From the NCBI GenBank assembly GCA_019359395.1, contig JAHHHK010000008.1, positions 202,262 to 266,261 of the forward strand: 64,000 bases of DNA. The letters run 5' to 3'. Positions 17,601 through 24,801 of the stretch are shown piece after piece. The stretch is from Komarekiella atlantica HA4396-MV6 (GTDB taxonomy: Bacteria > Cyanobacteriota > Cyanobacteriia > Cyanobacteriales > Nostocaceae). Within the stretch, counting starts at the first letter, position 1. The number at the start of each line of letters is the position of its first letter. The notes below the pieces were generated by a model that was not told where the DNA came from, searched no databases, and worked only from the letters and a program-made list of their open reading frames with translations. Made by a program: the position numbers and the translations under genes.

Positions 17601-19454
17601 GAGCAAGTTGCTTTCCGGGTGGGTAAGCAGTACAAAATTACCCCCGAAATGATTCAAGACCCAAGTTACCAGCAAGCCTGGGCGAAATGGGAAAAGCATT
17701 CACCGAAAGAACTTACCCAAACCCAGGCGAGTAAGAGTCAGGTATATGGCTTATTCATGGAGCCGCTAGGGGATTATGTCAATGGCAGAATTGTTCCATT
17801 CCCAGCCATCCAAAAACAAACTCTCACTCCGGTAAATATCAGCCCCGACTCCAAAGATGGACTTGGAGTAGCACTCAGCCTTGCAACTGCATTCGCAAAA
17901 GAACAAGGCAAGCTACAAAACGATTACCAAGTTTCAGTCAATAATAATCCAGAAGCCCCCGCCGGGCAGTATGGAGTAGAGAACCACAGCCAAAAACCTG
18001 AAGGAGTAGCATACGCATCCGCCGAACACGCATTTAATCACAAAAAGCAGTTGCATCCATCAGCTAATGAATACAAGTTAATGGTAGAAGTGCTTCAGGC
18101 TAAACTCGAACAACACCCCCGGCTAACAGAGGCGATCGCCAAACGTGGAGGAACTGAGTGGCTGGAAAACTGTACGGCAGTTGCTACAACGGGGGGAACC
18201 CCCGCAACGCACTGCCTCACCAATATAACTAACGCCCAGGATAAACAGTGGGAGGGTAAGGGTAAAGAATCCGCATTTATTCAAGCCCTCAGCGAAGCAT
18301 ATACCAATGTAGTTGAAAAGTCACAACAAACTACAGTACAAACCCAGCAGGAAAAGTCCCAACAGACTGCTCTGCCACTCACAAATCCACTGTCCCAACT
18401 CGAACCCATAAACGCCGCCGTCGCTGAACACATGAAAAAAGATATTGCGATGGCCCAAATAGCTACCCAGTTTATCGGTAAATCAGCTGCGTCCCCCAGT
18501 ACACCTTCAAGCACTCGTAATTATGAGCAAGCATGGAGAGAACGCGCCAACACAGGAAATTACTCAAAAGAAGACATCATTATGGTATCCGGGTCTGGTC
18601 CGTGGCGCGGAGTGACAAGCGAGCAAATTGCTCAAACATTTGAAAATCACTACAAACCGTTACTTGATAAGGCAATAGAAGCGAAAAGCTCTTTCATAGT
18701 CGGAAACGCACAAGGAACCGATCAATTAGTTCAAAATTATCTTCAAGAAAAAGGGTACAAAATAGAACAAACTTCCCAAGGATACGCTGTATTTAATCCT
18801 ATAGAAAATATCAAAATTAGTACCAACACTATTTCTTCCAATACACAAGTATCAGATAACCCATTTATTACTAATGACAAGAGCATTTTCTCTCCACAAC
18901 AAAGTCAACAACCAAATATTGACCAAGCACTCACATCACCTTCTCAACCAAGAATACAGCAGGTTGGAGCGATGGATAACATTATCGAGCGGATGAAAGC
19001 TAATACAGTGCAAAATCTTCAAGACTGGTATGTAGCATCTGAAAAGCTCGGTAAATCAGAAACATATCTCAATAGAATTCAGGAGGTAACTGATTTATAC
19101 ATCAAAGAAAATATCAGTCTTGAGAACGCTTTTAAGGCAATGGAGCGAGATATTAAGGAGTTAGAAAAAATTAATAAAATGACCAGTCTTGCCCAAAATT
19201 TAGTTAAAATCATTGGACAGGAAGATATCAATGGTATTATGTCAGTACAAACAGAAAAATACCAAATTGCTACAAAAGCCCAAGACAAAATCTACTTAGT
19301 TAAAGATAAAAATGACAAGATATTATTATATATCAAAGAAGGGAGAACCCAAGTAAGTAACATCAGTGATGAAACATTACAGGACTTTCAACTCATGAAT
19401 TCCCGTATCGATAATGCTCTCAAAGATGTCAAAAAAGATTTAGTGGAGAGGTAA
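11628..19454 (+). CDS. Giant polyvalent protein: RdRP/QDE-1-like RNA polymerase core plus AlkB-, PUA/ASCH-, NADAR- and SLOG-like domains
   Basis: A 2608-aa protein. Residues about 400-760 carry the ordered motifs of the cellular RDR/QDE-1 polymerase family: a R429-S-P431 strand (NFRSPFLNSNGLCVSTN), the metal-binding loop RDYDGDCIGFE (D548, D550, D552), ISVGVINNHL (G614, N617, H619) and IAVDLFKSAKKPEM (D725, K728). Residues about 1690-1850 look like an AlkB-type 2-oxoglutarate/Fe(II) oxygenase (H1754-x-D1756, H1814, R1823). About 1935-2060 resembles a PUA/ASCH-type domain (DAMRGHGRIHTTRG...YGINEGDIA). About 2090-2245 resembles NADAR (ASAEHAFNHKK, QWEGKGKESAFIQALSEAY). About 2318-2400 is SLOG/YspA-like (IMVSGSGPWRG; VGNAQGTDQL). 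The rest is unassigned. Giant mixed-enzyme proteins of this kind are known from phages and conjugative elements as polyvalent proteins that protect or establish incoming DNA. The 258-aa gene starts 14 bp downstream. Domain calls are by eye; the polymerase is the best supported because four separate motifs occur in order. Confidence 0.85.
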   Translation: MTIQAKHFDTRLNQWIHTDGNTVNPASLLKEELNNTLIEHFFRGVNFSFGHMDEKSSVEQLINHPEGHKLLLSSKTRLLYGPEKCLDRIKQLCPDNKDRGAYGSIFLGSCKNSVNKELNILIVDDSNGENGSVISNDQVYRLTGDCYGQISTDLYHELTKHQKGDKYRVIQHRFGWTDQDGNDNKYRFGKGTLRPANLDQILNYSDPNNSTKIDLILPLSAFKGTDKDNPNGPSKPQIQPGLYRQNIWLGEKSQSELGKTAISQLLASFPNGLKDFTEQLELEAKKLKEVQDDPRQLAQLYCEKYEKRKAFLEEQATTLEEQAAKDPTVVEELETLRDGAGAPAVGDRIATDSFIYKLIKADLQEEGQLLETEKVQRELARFVQNEWKEIAIGKTLTFERAMVIPSKDLQNGEICIPHYQDGEEVLNFRSPFLNSNGLCVSTNKVVEDVLGPDGKALVGAIAVSDETSDRIYNRLNEQIKSVLPEAQSKNIQLEGIENYLDKNISKLETKDKIEFTNKFNEYISELKSAGYELEILPQESEQERQARDYDGDCIGFERASRYPNLTAEARERNLPENAYDPTVKLKKQSFYQEDGSQPEFEEIAIHMSDGISVGVINNHLTSIEALESEITILKNFGSEREQIEYVQQVAKHYEDLFKTEAWAKSKGIEGKEVPVKYRGYMEEFVQIVRQEPLNRVNALVAMNTNTQMYREIIAEAAFQNQIAVDLFKSAKKPEMEIIRNNSRILHREVNYIKDKKKDVYVDNTIQPAGYSPVELLIAQTNQYFEKARLESREIVQFQALFKWIEFSHEQRLRATIVKKEFDKSFNRASELSKQKETEKGPSVNITLANGNQISITNLLQYDNEFIWKANKITLKLSEISEDKRNSNRPHRYLVSAQINDETENGKSKFRALGTLTREQENKLEEIGIAPGQEVTSNKISFQPELSEGQIKLLYQKAYQVAEEFYNSIPEDQRLVMAAATWAVSTTRESSNDKSSDRQNKVSNFAFAAFPQEIISQLDKLKFNEFSITGFDRSSELFNENQPQNIRFNLAEDGKSVIEIQNQEESYETFGNIEQSNARLPIGTTAIASVEKGEVYTTSVTTKVPGLPELTFKVGEVNKFGNSQRFNNEPVMLTIEKVDLIREDYSIYLQNGNKPEKLGNIDKESIKEGITQGWLAEKPGNGQKLQLKIQSIIIGQNAYAIAETSQGNLLRINITNQKYKKQEISNQVFQETLVRAFDKKHVYIAKIGDQSLGIIGQHTERLEAELNKENVQKQWQRKESSTVQKLIDAGIIRLNQQRTTIPVQITSNESTCKIIINPETVQYPDKWVKRSQLISNEKPVRDEQQEKHNQILGKINERPTIMFQDKEQKLVGLLGLAVDENIAEKTKKYLEKVGVSYEQLPISQARLEAKKGMTVFLLDESTISHELKQTFVDRAGGNIKSADTPSQPTPIIPEQTVYFYNPNQQYSSPYGSLLETKEAVGLVVPAQDAIAVATWLESKSTENHYFIESNTATFIFNKNEISEKINEELNSLLGEPINIGKVDGFDRYEQLSAELNQKVAAEGSRLELNQIPENSEYKKALQALPNRPRELNQEDSPVPIIPAKAVPENNITNIQSNTNATVAGISQVYKNAVDIQVSTNTKLKADNQAILLPNSRQADQTKAIEILGKISEEKVEQLRSHLETHLKCVLESDKSNYALLRQVAWVGAKWDLKDKAFKPGVQDDKLIELVKQIYPDADIVLVTYSENPGAGINYHRDDSYAATEARSINIGNSDWGYRAAKERMAWTREENQDAPYQEFKLESGTVTRFNCKNEHAALNTEAGRWSINIWSIKNDLGRENSVRKKFENFLASNQPPRAVVQSNSDLTIKTNEWTLGGEIKVERSYTSLREVARSIPLNSSNQLTVEEIITIGNSTAARAANPQIPDNPTISGKPVPMVSSLHLHGEPSTVAVDTTIDAMRGHGRIHTTRGVDYQKTYGINEGDIAIAQGKNGEQVAFRVGKQYKITPEMIQDPSYQQAWAKWEKHSPKELTQTQASKSQVYGLFMEPLGDYVNGRIVPFPAIQKQTLTPVNISPDSKDGLGVALSLATAFAKEQGKLQNDYQVSVNNNPEAPAGQYGVENHSQKPEGVAYASAEHAFNHKKQLHPSANEYKLMVEVLQAKLEQHPRLTEAIAKRGGTEWLENCTAVATTGGTPATHCLTNITNAQDKQWEGKGKESAFIQALSEAYTNVVEKSQQTTVQTQQEKSQQTALPLTNPLSQLEPINAAVAEHMKKDIAMAQIATQFIGKSAASPSTPSSTRNYEQAWRERANTGNYSKEDIIMVSGSGPWRGVTSEQIAQTFENHYKPLLDKAIEAKSSFIVGNAQGTDQLVQNYLQEKGYKIEQTSQGYAVFNPIENIKISTNTISSNTQVSDNPFITNDKSIFSPQQSQQPNIDQALTSPSQPRIQQVGAMDNIIERMKANTVQNLQDWYVASEKLGKSETYLNRIQEVTDLYIKENISLENAFKAMERDIKELEKINKMTSLAQNLVKIIGQEDINGIMSVQTEKYQIATKAQDKIYLVKDKNDKILLYIKEGRTQVSNISDETLQDFQLMNSRIDNALKDVKKDLVER
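12636..12672 (+). repeat. Small GC-rich repeat in frame within the giant gene
   Basis: GCGATGGCGCGGGAGCGCCC followed by GCCGTAGGCGATCGC encodes RDGAGAPAVGDRIA. It is far more GC-rich than the surrounding gene and has the palindromic, HIP1-containing look of the small dispersed repeats of Nostocales. Confidence 0.6.
18178..18222 (+). repeat. Second small repeat in frame within the NADAR-like part of the giant gene
   Basis: GTTGCTACAACGGGGGGAAC then CCCCGCAACGCACTGCC encodes VATTGGTPATHCL. GTTGC...GCAAC arms and composition unlike the neighbours suggest an inserted repeat between the conserved WLENC and WEGKG segments. Confidence 0.5.
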
Positions 19455-19467
19455 TTTTATTTTTAGT

Positions 19468-20244
19468 ATGAAAGAACTAATCGAACTTCCAGTAGAAGGT
19501 TTAACTCCAGCGATGCAAGCTAGTCTCCTCAGAGAATTGATCAAACAGCTTAACATCCATGATGATAAATTTGAAGAATCTGCAAAAAAGCCTCCAACTG
19601 CTGAGGAAACAAAAGAGGCTGTGCTAAGGTTGAATTCGGAAATTAACAGAATCAGTGAAGTAGTGCAAAATGAAGTAAAAGTAAAAGTAAACTCTACAGA
19701 AATTAAACTTATCACTTTTGTTAATCAAGTTAATCAAGAGTCATCTTCACAAGCCGAAGCAAGCCAGTTTACACGAACGACAATTGAACCAGAGGCTCTA
19801 AAAAACCCCACAAATAAAAATGACGACAATAATGGCAACCCAGTAGAAGAGAGTCCAGAAGATAGAGTACAATCTCTTACCGCCGATTCTCAAATTAGAC
19901 AGTTTGTTATTCCTGTAATTTTAGACCGCTTAGATATATTTGGAAAATCAGATAAAGAGACAAAAGGTATCATTTATAAAGGTGAAGCATATACTGCAAG
20001 TCTAAAATTAGAAGAAGATTCGCAAACTCTTAGCCTTGATAGAAATTTGCCTAATTCCGAACAAAGTCGAGAAGCACTCTTGGCATCTCGTGACAATAAC
20101 TCAGAAGAGTACTCTATCACCATTAATAATCTCACCAAAGAGGAATTTGAACGTTTCAAGACTCTGTTCAATGAGCAACAAGCACGCCGCGAACAGAGTC
20201 AACAACAATTCAAAAACCAGGATTCTGCTAAAGAGCTAGATTAA
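19468..20244 (+). CDS. Companion protein of the giant gene, unknown function
   Basis: A 258-aa, Glu/Asn/Gln-rich hydrophilic protein starting 14 bp after the giant gene's stop, so almost certainly co-transcribed. Residues 1-90 are helical with heptad-like spacing (LLRELIKQLNIHDDKFEE), the middle (100-145) is low-complexity and probably disordered, and 150-250 looks like a small alpha/beta domain (IRQFVIPVILDRLDIFG, IIYKGEAYTASLKLEE, ITINNLTKEEFERFKTLF). I do not recognise a family. Position suggests a chaperone, loader or regulator of the giant protein, as inference. Confidence 0.65.
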   Translation: MKELIELPVEGLTPAMQASLLRELIKQLNIHDDKFEESAKKPPTAEETKEAVLRLNSEINRISEVVQNEVKVKVNSTEIKLITFVNQVNQESSSQAEASQFTRTTIEPEALKNPTNKNDDNNGNPVEESPEDRVQSLTADSQIRQFVIPVILDRLDIFGKSDKETKGIIYKGEAYTASLKLEEDSQTLSLDRNLPNSEQSREALLASRDNNSEEYSITINNLTKEEFERFKTLFNEQQARREQSQQQFKNQDSAKELD

Positions 20245-20486
20245 ATCAACCCAAACCACACGCCATACATAAAAGCTATAAATCCAAAAATCAGCTTTTT
20301 ATTAAAACTCAGGGGGGTCTTAGGACAAATAACAACCGCAACAGCAAAATAGTAAAAAGACGCAGTAAAGTCAAACAAACTCGTCGGGTTAACAGGCAAT
20401 CTGCCTAACCCGACCAAACATAGCATCCCCATTAAAGACCAAACAACAATCTTTTCTATCCATCCTAAAATTTTATTGCTCTTCAT
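20241..20486 (-). CDS. Small membrane protein
   Basis: An 81-aa protein with a basic N-terminus (MKSNKILGWIEK) and three hydrophobic segments (about 12-28, 39-54 and 63-80). It converges on, and overlaps by 4 bp, the end of the 258-aa gene. No motif that I recognise. Small multi-helix proteins next to plasmid maintenance genes can be entry-exclusion or immunity factors, but nothing here proves that. Confidence 0.55.
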   Translation of the reverse strand: MKSNKILGWIEKIVVWSLMGMLCLVGLGRLPVNPTSLFDFTASFYYFAVAVVICPKTPLSFNKKLIFGFIAFMYGVWFGLI

Positions 20487-20744
20487 AAAAAATTATTTAT
20501 TCCTCCATCAATTCGCTGATAACTATTAAAACCAGTACTGATAAATAAAATCATCTAGTAAATAGATTGCTTAATGAAAACTACATAAACCACCCAATTA
20601 CTTTGTAAAGTTTTTACAAATAATAATAAAAATTTTAAATAAGCTAATTATTTTATAGTAATTGTAAAGATTGAAAATTCTAAAAAAGGTAAGTGCTATA
20701 AGTATTATTATCAGGGACAATACCAAACCAAAAAAGCATATAAT

Positions 20745-21533
20745 ATGAAACCTATTAATGTTGTCATCATTGAAAATGAGAACATATCTAGGATTGGCGC
20801 GGCAACAATATTATCTGAAACTAGTGCAATCCAAGTCTGTGGCCTTGCCAAATACGGAAAACAAGGAATAGAAATTGTTGACAAAGAAAAGCCAGATATC
20901 GTAATTATAAATATTGATTTACCTGATATCGATGGCATTGATGTAATAAGCACAATTAAATCCAGACACGCATCAATTAGAATTGTGGTTATAACTGCAA
21001 ATAGCAGCCGAGATACCATTAACGCGGCAATTAGTAATGGCGCAGACTGCTACTACGCTAAAAATAGCCTTAGAGAAGAAGTAGGAGAAAGATTCGTTGA
21101 AGCAGTAATGGCTGCGTACAATAATGAATCATGGATTGACCCAACTATTAATCGTATTCTGATCGATAGTCTCAGGTCAAATGACACACCCGATAGAAAT
21201 GCACTAGATTTGTTAAGTGATTTCTCTAATAAAGAAATCACAGTTCTTCAATTAGCTGCCGGAGGCATGAAAAATAATGAAATTGCCAATGTAATGTATG
21301 TTTCTGAAGGTACAGTAAGGTCATATCTACATAATTCATTTATCAAACTAGGAGTCAAAGATAGGTTAAACGCTATCCGCGAAGCAATCCGCCTGGGAAT
21401 CCTCAGTTTTACAGACATGAAAATCGAAGAAGAAGTTACTCAAGAAACCCACACAAGAGTCAAAACAAACCAAAAAAGTCAAAAAGATACAGCTAAAACG
21501 AGTAATAAGGGATACAAAGGCTGGGTTGCCTAA
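20745..21533 (+). CDS. NarL/FixJ-type response regulator
   Basis: A 262-aa protein. Receiver domain 1-125 with acidic residues ENEN in place of the usual DD pair after beta-1, phospho-acceptor Asp in INIDLPDIDG, Thr in VVITAN and Lys in YYAKNS. LuxR-type helix-turn-helix at about 165-225 (LSDFSNKEITVLQLAAGGMKN... then IANVMYVSEGTVRSYLHN). A 35-residue basic, Thr/Lys-rich tail follows. No histidine kinase is adjacent, so it is an orphan. The weakened acidic pocket may mean atypical phosphorylation. It stands divergent to nothing and convergent with the 206-aa gene, in the plasmid-maintenance block. Confidence 0.85.
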   Translation: MKPINVVIIENENISRIGAATILSETSAIQVCGLAKYGKQGIEIVDKEKPDIVIINIDLPDIDGIDVISTIKSRHASIRIVVITANSSRDTINAAISNGADCYYAKNSLREEVGERFVEAVMAAYNNESWIDPTINRILIDSLRSNDTPDRNALDLLSDFSNKEITVLQLAAGGMKNNEIANVMYVSEGTVRSYLHNSFIKLGVKDRLNAIREAIRLGILSFTDMKIEEEVTQETHTRVKTNQKSQKDTAKTSNKGYKGWVA

Positions 21534-21537
21534 AAAA

Positions 21538-22158
21538 TTAATCAACTGCAATTATGCAGCCACCTGAATACTTTTTCTGCTGGCGGCAAGTTTTAATGAT
21601 GGCGGCGTTTTTAACATAAATACTACGTGCTATCTTACCTTCCTTGGATTTAGCCCAATCCAGAAGCTTTTTATCTTCGGGTTGTAAAATGGCAGATTCA
21701 GAAGCCGCCTGCTGAAAAGTTACACTTCCAACGATAGTCTTGTGTGTAAAAACACCAATTGCAGTTCCTAAAGCCAGTACAAAACCCAATACCCCCGCCA
21801 CTTGTGCTAATCGCCAATTACTTAAATTTAAGTGAGGTATAGCCACACCAGCTTGTTTAGTCATCTTAACTAGTTCCTTGGCTGCTTCTGCGATCGCACT
21901 TTTTTGTTGTTGTATAGCCACCTTAGAAGCACTGTTAAGCTTATCGTCTACCATGTCAGTCCAACCCACCACAAGCGAGTCAAGCCTACCTGGTAGCTGC
22001 TGCAACGCAAACTGAGTTGTACCCAGTTCCGCATATAGGTTAAATAAGGGGTCATCAGGCCGAACACCCAATTTCAGTATCCAATCAGTAACCTCTGCTT
22101 TTTTCTCTTCAGAATATTCTGCAACAACTTTTTCAACAACTTTTGCAATATTGGTCAT
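21538..22158 (-). CDS. Single-pass membrane protein of the plasmid block, unknown function
   Basis: A 206-aa protein: helical N-terminal half (MTNIAKVVEKVVAEYSEEKK..., VGWTDMVDDKLNSASKVAIQ), one transmembrane segment at about 119-138 (VAGVLGFVLALGTAIGVF) and a C-terminal cysteine pair (TCRQQKKYSGGC). The layout, a coiled region next to one membrane helix, recalls small mobilization or partition accessory proteins. It lies 55 bp downstream of the two P-loop ATPase genes on the same strand, so the three probably form one operon. Confidence 0.6.
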   Translation of the reverse strand: MTNIAKVVEKVVAEYSEEKKAEVTDWILKLGVRPDDPLFNLYAELGTTQFALQQLPGRLDSLVVGWTDMVDDKLNSASKVAIQQQKSAIAEAAKELVKMTKQAGVAIPHLNLSNWRLAQVAGVLGFVLALGTAIGVFTHKTIVGSVTFQQAASESAILQPEDKKLLDWAKSKEGKIARSIYVKNAAIIKTCRQQKKYSGGCIIAVD

Positions 22159-22213
22159 AGATTATTTAAACAGTCAATTTAAAATTTTCCTATTAATTTG
22201 GTAAAGCAAATAC

Positions 22214-23020
22214 CTACCATTTTTCAGATTCAATATCTTCAGTTACATCAAGATTGGAAAGACTTTGTTGATTTGCACCTACAGAAGCTAATTCTGCACA
22301 GTTAATAGTCAACCCTAAATAATTAGAAGCTATCCCATTAGAAACAATAGAGTTATGAAAATTTTCCATCCAGTTGAATACTATCGAACGCTGAATAGTA
22401 TTAATAGGAGAGTTAGTTTCAATCAGTTGAGCATAAGGTAAACCAGTATCCTCAAGCAACTGGTAAAAGTCATTATCTAACCCACCTAAAACTAGTTCCA
22501 AGCCGTTTATTTTTTTAATATCAGCTTGGAATTGACTACCTTCATAGTATCGAAATTGCTTGCTAAAGTAATAATTTTTGATAACAACATAGTCAACCTG
22601 ACTACCAAAATGCTGATACAAATCCTGAAGATACTCTTCAACACAATCTTTACGATGTGATATCGGGTGCAAGAAAGTAACACGATATCCCAGACACTTA
22701 AGATTTTCTATCAGTGAAACATCTTTATCAAAGAACTTAAATTCTCGGAAGTTTTGACCTGGCATATCAGTCAAAACCACATCAATATTTGGAAACATTT
22801 CTAAGTCGAGTAATAACCTATCAGAATCACCCCTGGAGAATCCTAAATGATTTATCTCAAAGCCTTTTGTTTGATACATCGATAGTTTGTTACGATGTCC
22901 ATGATAGAAAACACGCACATTGAGTTTATTCTTCAAGTACAACTCTAGCAAGAGTCTAGAAGTTGTGGATTTACCCACACGAGCATCACCCAATGTAATA
23001 ACAAAACGCTTTTTAAACAT
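22214..23020 (-). CDS. P-loop ATPase, ParA/StbB-like (second of a pair)
   Basis: A 268-aa protein with an N-terminal Walker A loop GDARVGKSTTSRLL (about residues 11-24) and a Walker B-like DVVLTDMPGQ at about 80-90. The Walker A lacks the KGG signature lysine of ParA/MinD. It is similar in plan to the upstream ATPase at 23044-23967 (shared DYVVIKN and C-terminal helical layout), so the two are probably tandem paralogues. ParA/StbB-type ATPases position plasmids or act in conjugation. The start follows the upstream gene by 23 bp, consistent with one operon. Confidence 0.75.
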   Translation of the reverse strand: MFKKRFVITLGDARVGKSTTSRLLLELYLKNKLNVRVFYHGHRNKLSMYQTKGFEINHLGFSRGDSDRLLLDLEMFPNIDVVLTDMPGQNFREFKFFDKDVSLIENLKCLGYRVTFLHPISHRKDCVEEYLQDLYQHFGSQVDYVVIKNYYFSKQFRYYEGSQFQADIKKINGLELVLGGLDNDFYQLLEDTGLPYAQLIETNSPINTIQRSIVFNWMENFHNSIVSNGIASNYLGLTINCAELASVGANQQSLSNLDVTEDIESEKW

Positions 23021-23043
23021 AACAAACCAAGCAACCTATTCAA

Positions 23044-23967
23044 TTAAGCAGCTATATTTTGAGATGGTAAATTTGAATCTTGGTTTTTAGCTTTTTCTTT
23101 TTCTTCATTTTCTCTAAGTTCTTTAGATTTTTCAACAACTGCTGGGTAGTAACCATCATCTGGTTGTATATCAAAACCCAATAAATTAAATGCTGGCTTA
23201 ATTTGCGTTTCAAACTCAGCAAGCCAAGATTTAATTCTTGACTTAATTACAATATTTGTTGCTTTATGAGTCTGACCTTCATTAAACGTTAAAGCATGGC
23301 GATCAATAAAGTCGTAAGACTTGTAGAATAAGTCTGGCATTACAAGTTCTATCAGACCTGTTGCAAGCATATTTTGACGTAGAGAAGCGTCATTATAACG
23401 CTCAAATTTTTCTTCTTCACCATGAAATAAGTTCTTGACAACAATATAATCTACTTGATCTTTACAAAGTTCACGCAGTTTTTCTAAAACATTTATTGAA
23501 TCAAGAACCCTACTAATCACCGAAATCATTGTAACTCGACAATTAATATCGGTTTTAAGCACTTCAAAAAATGAAAGCTCTTTGACATAACTTTCAAAGA
23601 AACCTCCAGATTGTGCTGGTAAGTCTAATAGCGTAATAGGACAATCACTCTCATCTAAATTAATTAATAAATCGTCAGCACCACCTCTATGGAAAATATC
23701 AATGTAACGTATTATCGGTCGGTAGTCTTTTTTGAAATATCTTTCTAACTGAGGATTTCTTAAGTCAGCTTCATAAGTAACACAGGGTAAATTTTTATTA
23801 ATGTACAGTTGAAAAAGCGCTCGTGCAAAGGTGCTTTTTCCCACGCCACCTTTATCACCTGTGACAATTATTAGCCGCTTTTGAGGTTTACTATTACTAT
23901 TATTAGTATTGGTTGTATTATCATCAGACATGACTTTCTTACCCTTATTGGTTCTATTTTGAGACAT
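23044..23967 (-). CDS. ParA/MinD-like P-loop ATPase (first of a pair)
   Basis: A 307-aa protein with a deviant Walker A motif GDKGGVGKSTFAR (about residues 37-49), which is the ParA/MinD hallmark, and a Walker B-like ITLLDLPAQSGG. A conserved DYIVVKNLF follows at about 165. The N-terminal 30 residues are Asn/Thr-rich and could be avoided by starting at the second Met (23931). Both starts have purine-rich leaders. It heads a probable three-gene operon with 22214-23020 and 21538-22158. Likely job: plasmid partition or localisation, in addition to the actin-like system at the left end. Confidence 0.8.
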   Translation of the reverse strand: MSQNRTNKGKKVMSDDNTTNTNNSNSKPQKRLIIVTGDKGGVGKSTFARALFQLYINKNLPCVTYEADLRNPQLERYFKKDYRPIIRYIDIFHRGGADDLLINLDESDCPITLLDLPAQSGGFFESYVKELSFFEVLKTDINCRVTMISVISRVLDSINVLEKLRELCKDQVDYIVVKNLFHGEEEKFERYNDASLRQNMLATGLIELVMPDLFYKSYDFIDRHALTFNEGQTHKATNIVIKSRIKSWLAEFETQIKPAFNLLGFDIQPDDGYYPAVVEKSKELRENEEKEKAKNQDSNLPSQNIAA

Positions 23968-24641
23968 AACAATTCTCTACAAAGCAAATACACTTTGTTG
24001 ATGTAAATCGAAGGTTTTAAACATTATTTTGAAGCAGATAATTCATTTATGATAGTTGATAATTATTTGATATAAGCAACATTTAATAATAAAATTAGTT
24101 GATTATACAGGTTCCCAGTAAACCACTTAAAATGACTGCATTCCTTCATCAATCCTCCCATAACAAATAATTAGAATTACAAAAATGTCAATGCCTGAAT
24201 CAATTTTAAAATGCTCATATAGTTGTCGTGAAAATTAGCTATATGAGGAAGCCAATAAATACTCATTATTCAATGAAACCTGACTACTCTGTTTTACATA
24301 GATTGCTTTTAGTATGTAACCTTTAGCTCAAAAAGCCAATCGACAAAATTTCAATATTTAATTAACATCTGTTGATATATAAATTAGTAATAGATTTCAT
24401 ATAGTTTGCTTTGAACAGGGGTAGTTGGATGTTTCTTTAGTAAGCATTTCGCCCTTCTCGGCGATAGCTGACTAAACGCATAGCTTTCAATAATCGCAGT
24501 TGATGACAAAAAGATTTAGCTTATAAAACTGGTCAAACGATCTATCAAATTAAGCATGGATTGTTATCAAATTATTTGGTTCAGCAACTAAAACGTCCCG
24601 ACATAGCCATGTCTATAATTTAGGGTTCTTACGTTACTTTT
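23968..24641. other. AT-rich gene-free stretch
   Basis: Contains the promoter region of the ParA-like operon and otherwise only short open frames. I see no recognisable protein, although the 24420-24600 part is less AT-rich and could be decayed coding sequence. Confidence 0.4.
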
Positions 24642-24682
24642 ATGGTGAGAATGAAAATTGGCTCAATTTTCATTCTCACCAT
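24642..24682. repeat. Perfect 19-bp hairpin
   Basis: Arms ATGGTGAGAATGAAAATTG (24642-24660) and its exact complement (24664-24682) with a 3-nt loop GCT. No T-run follows on either side. It lies 120 bp upstream of an ISL3 transposase remnant and may be part of a mobile element end, a MITE or a processed RNA. Confidence 0.75.
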
Positions 24683-24801
24683 TTAGTATATTCGATGTCT
24701 GAAGTTGAGATACTGCAATAGGTTACAAATTTCAAAATCCTATCAAATAGCACAGATACTACCATATAAATGGTAACATCATAAATTTTTATGCAAGCGC
24801 T

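Noticed and set aside
23968..24800. Complete ISL3 element around the transposase remnant
   Set aside because: No matching terminal inverted repeats or intact catalytic region; only an N-terminal fragment is supported.
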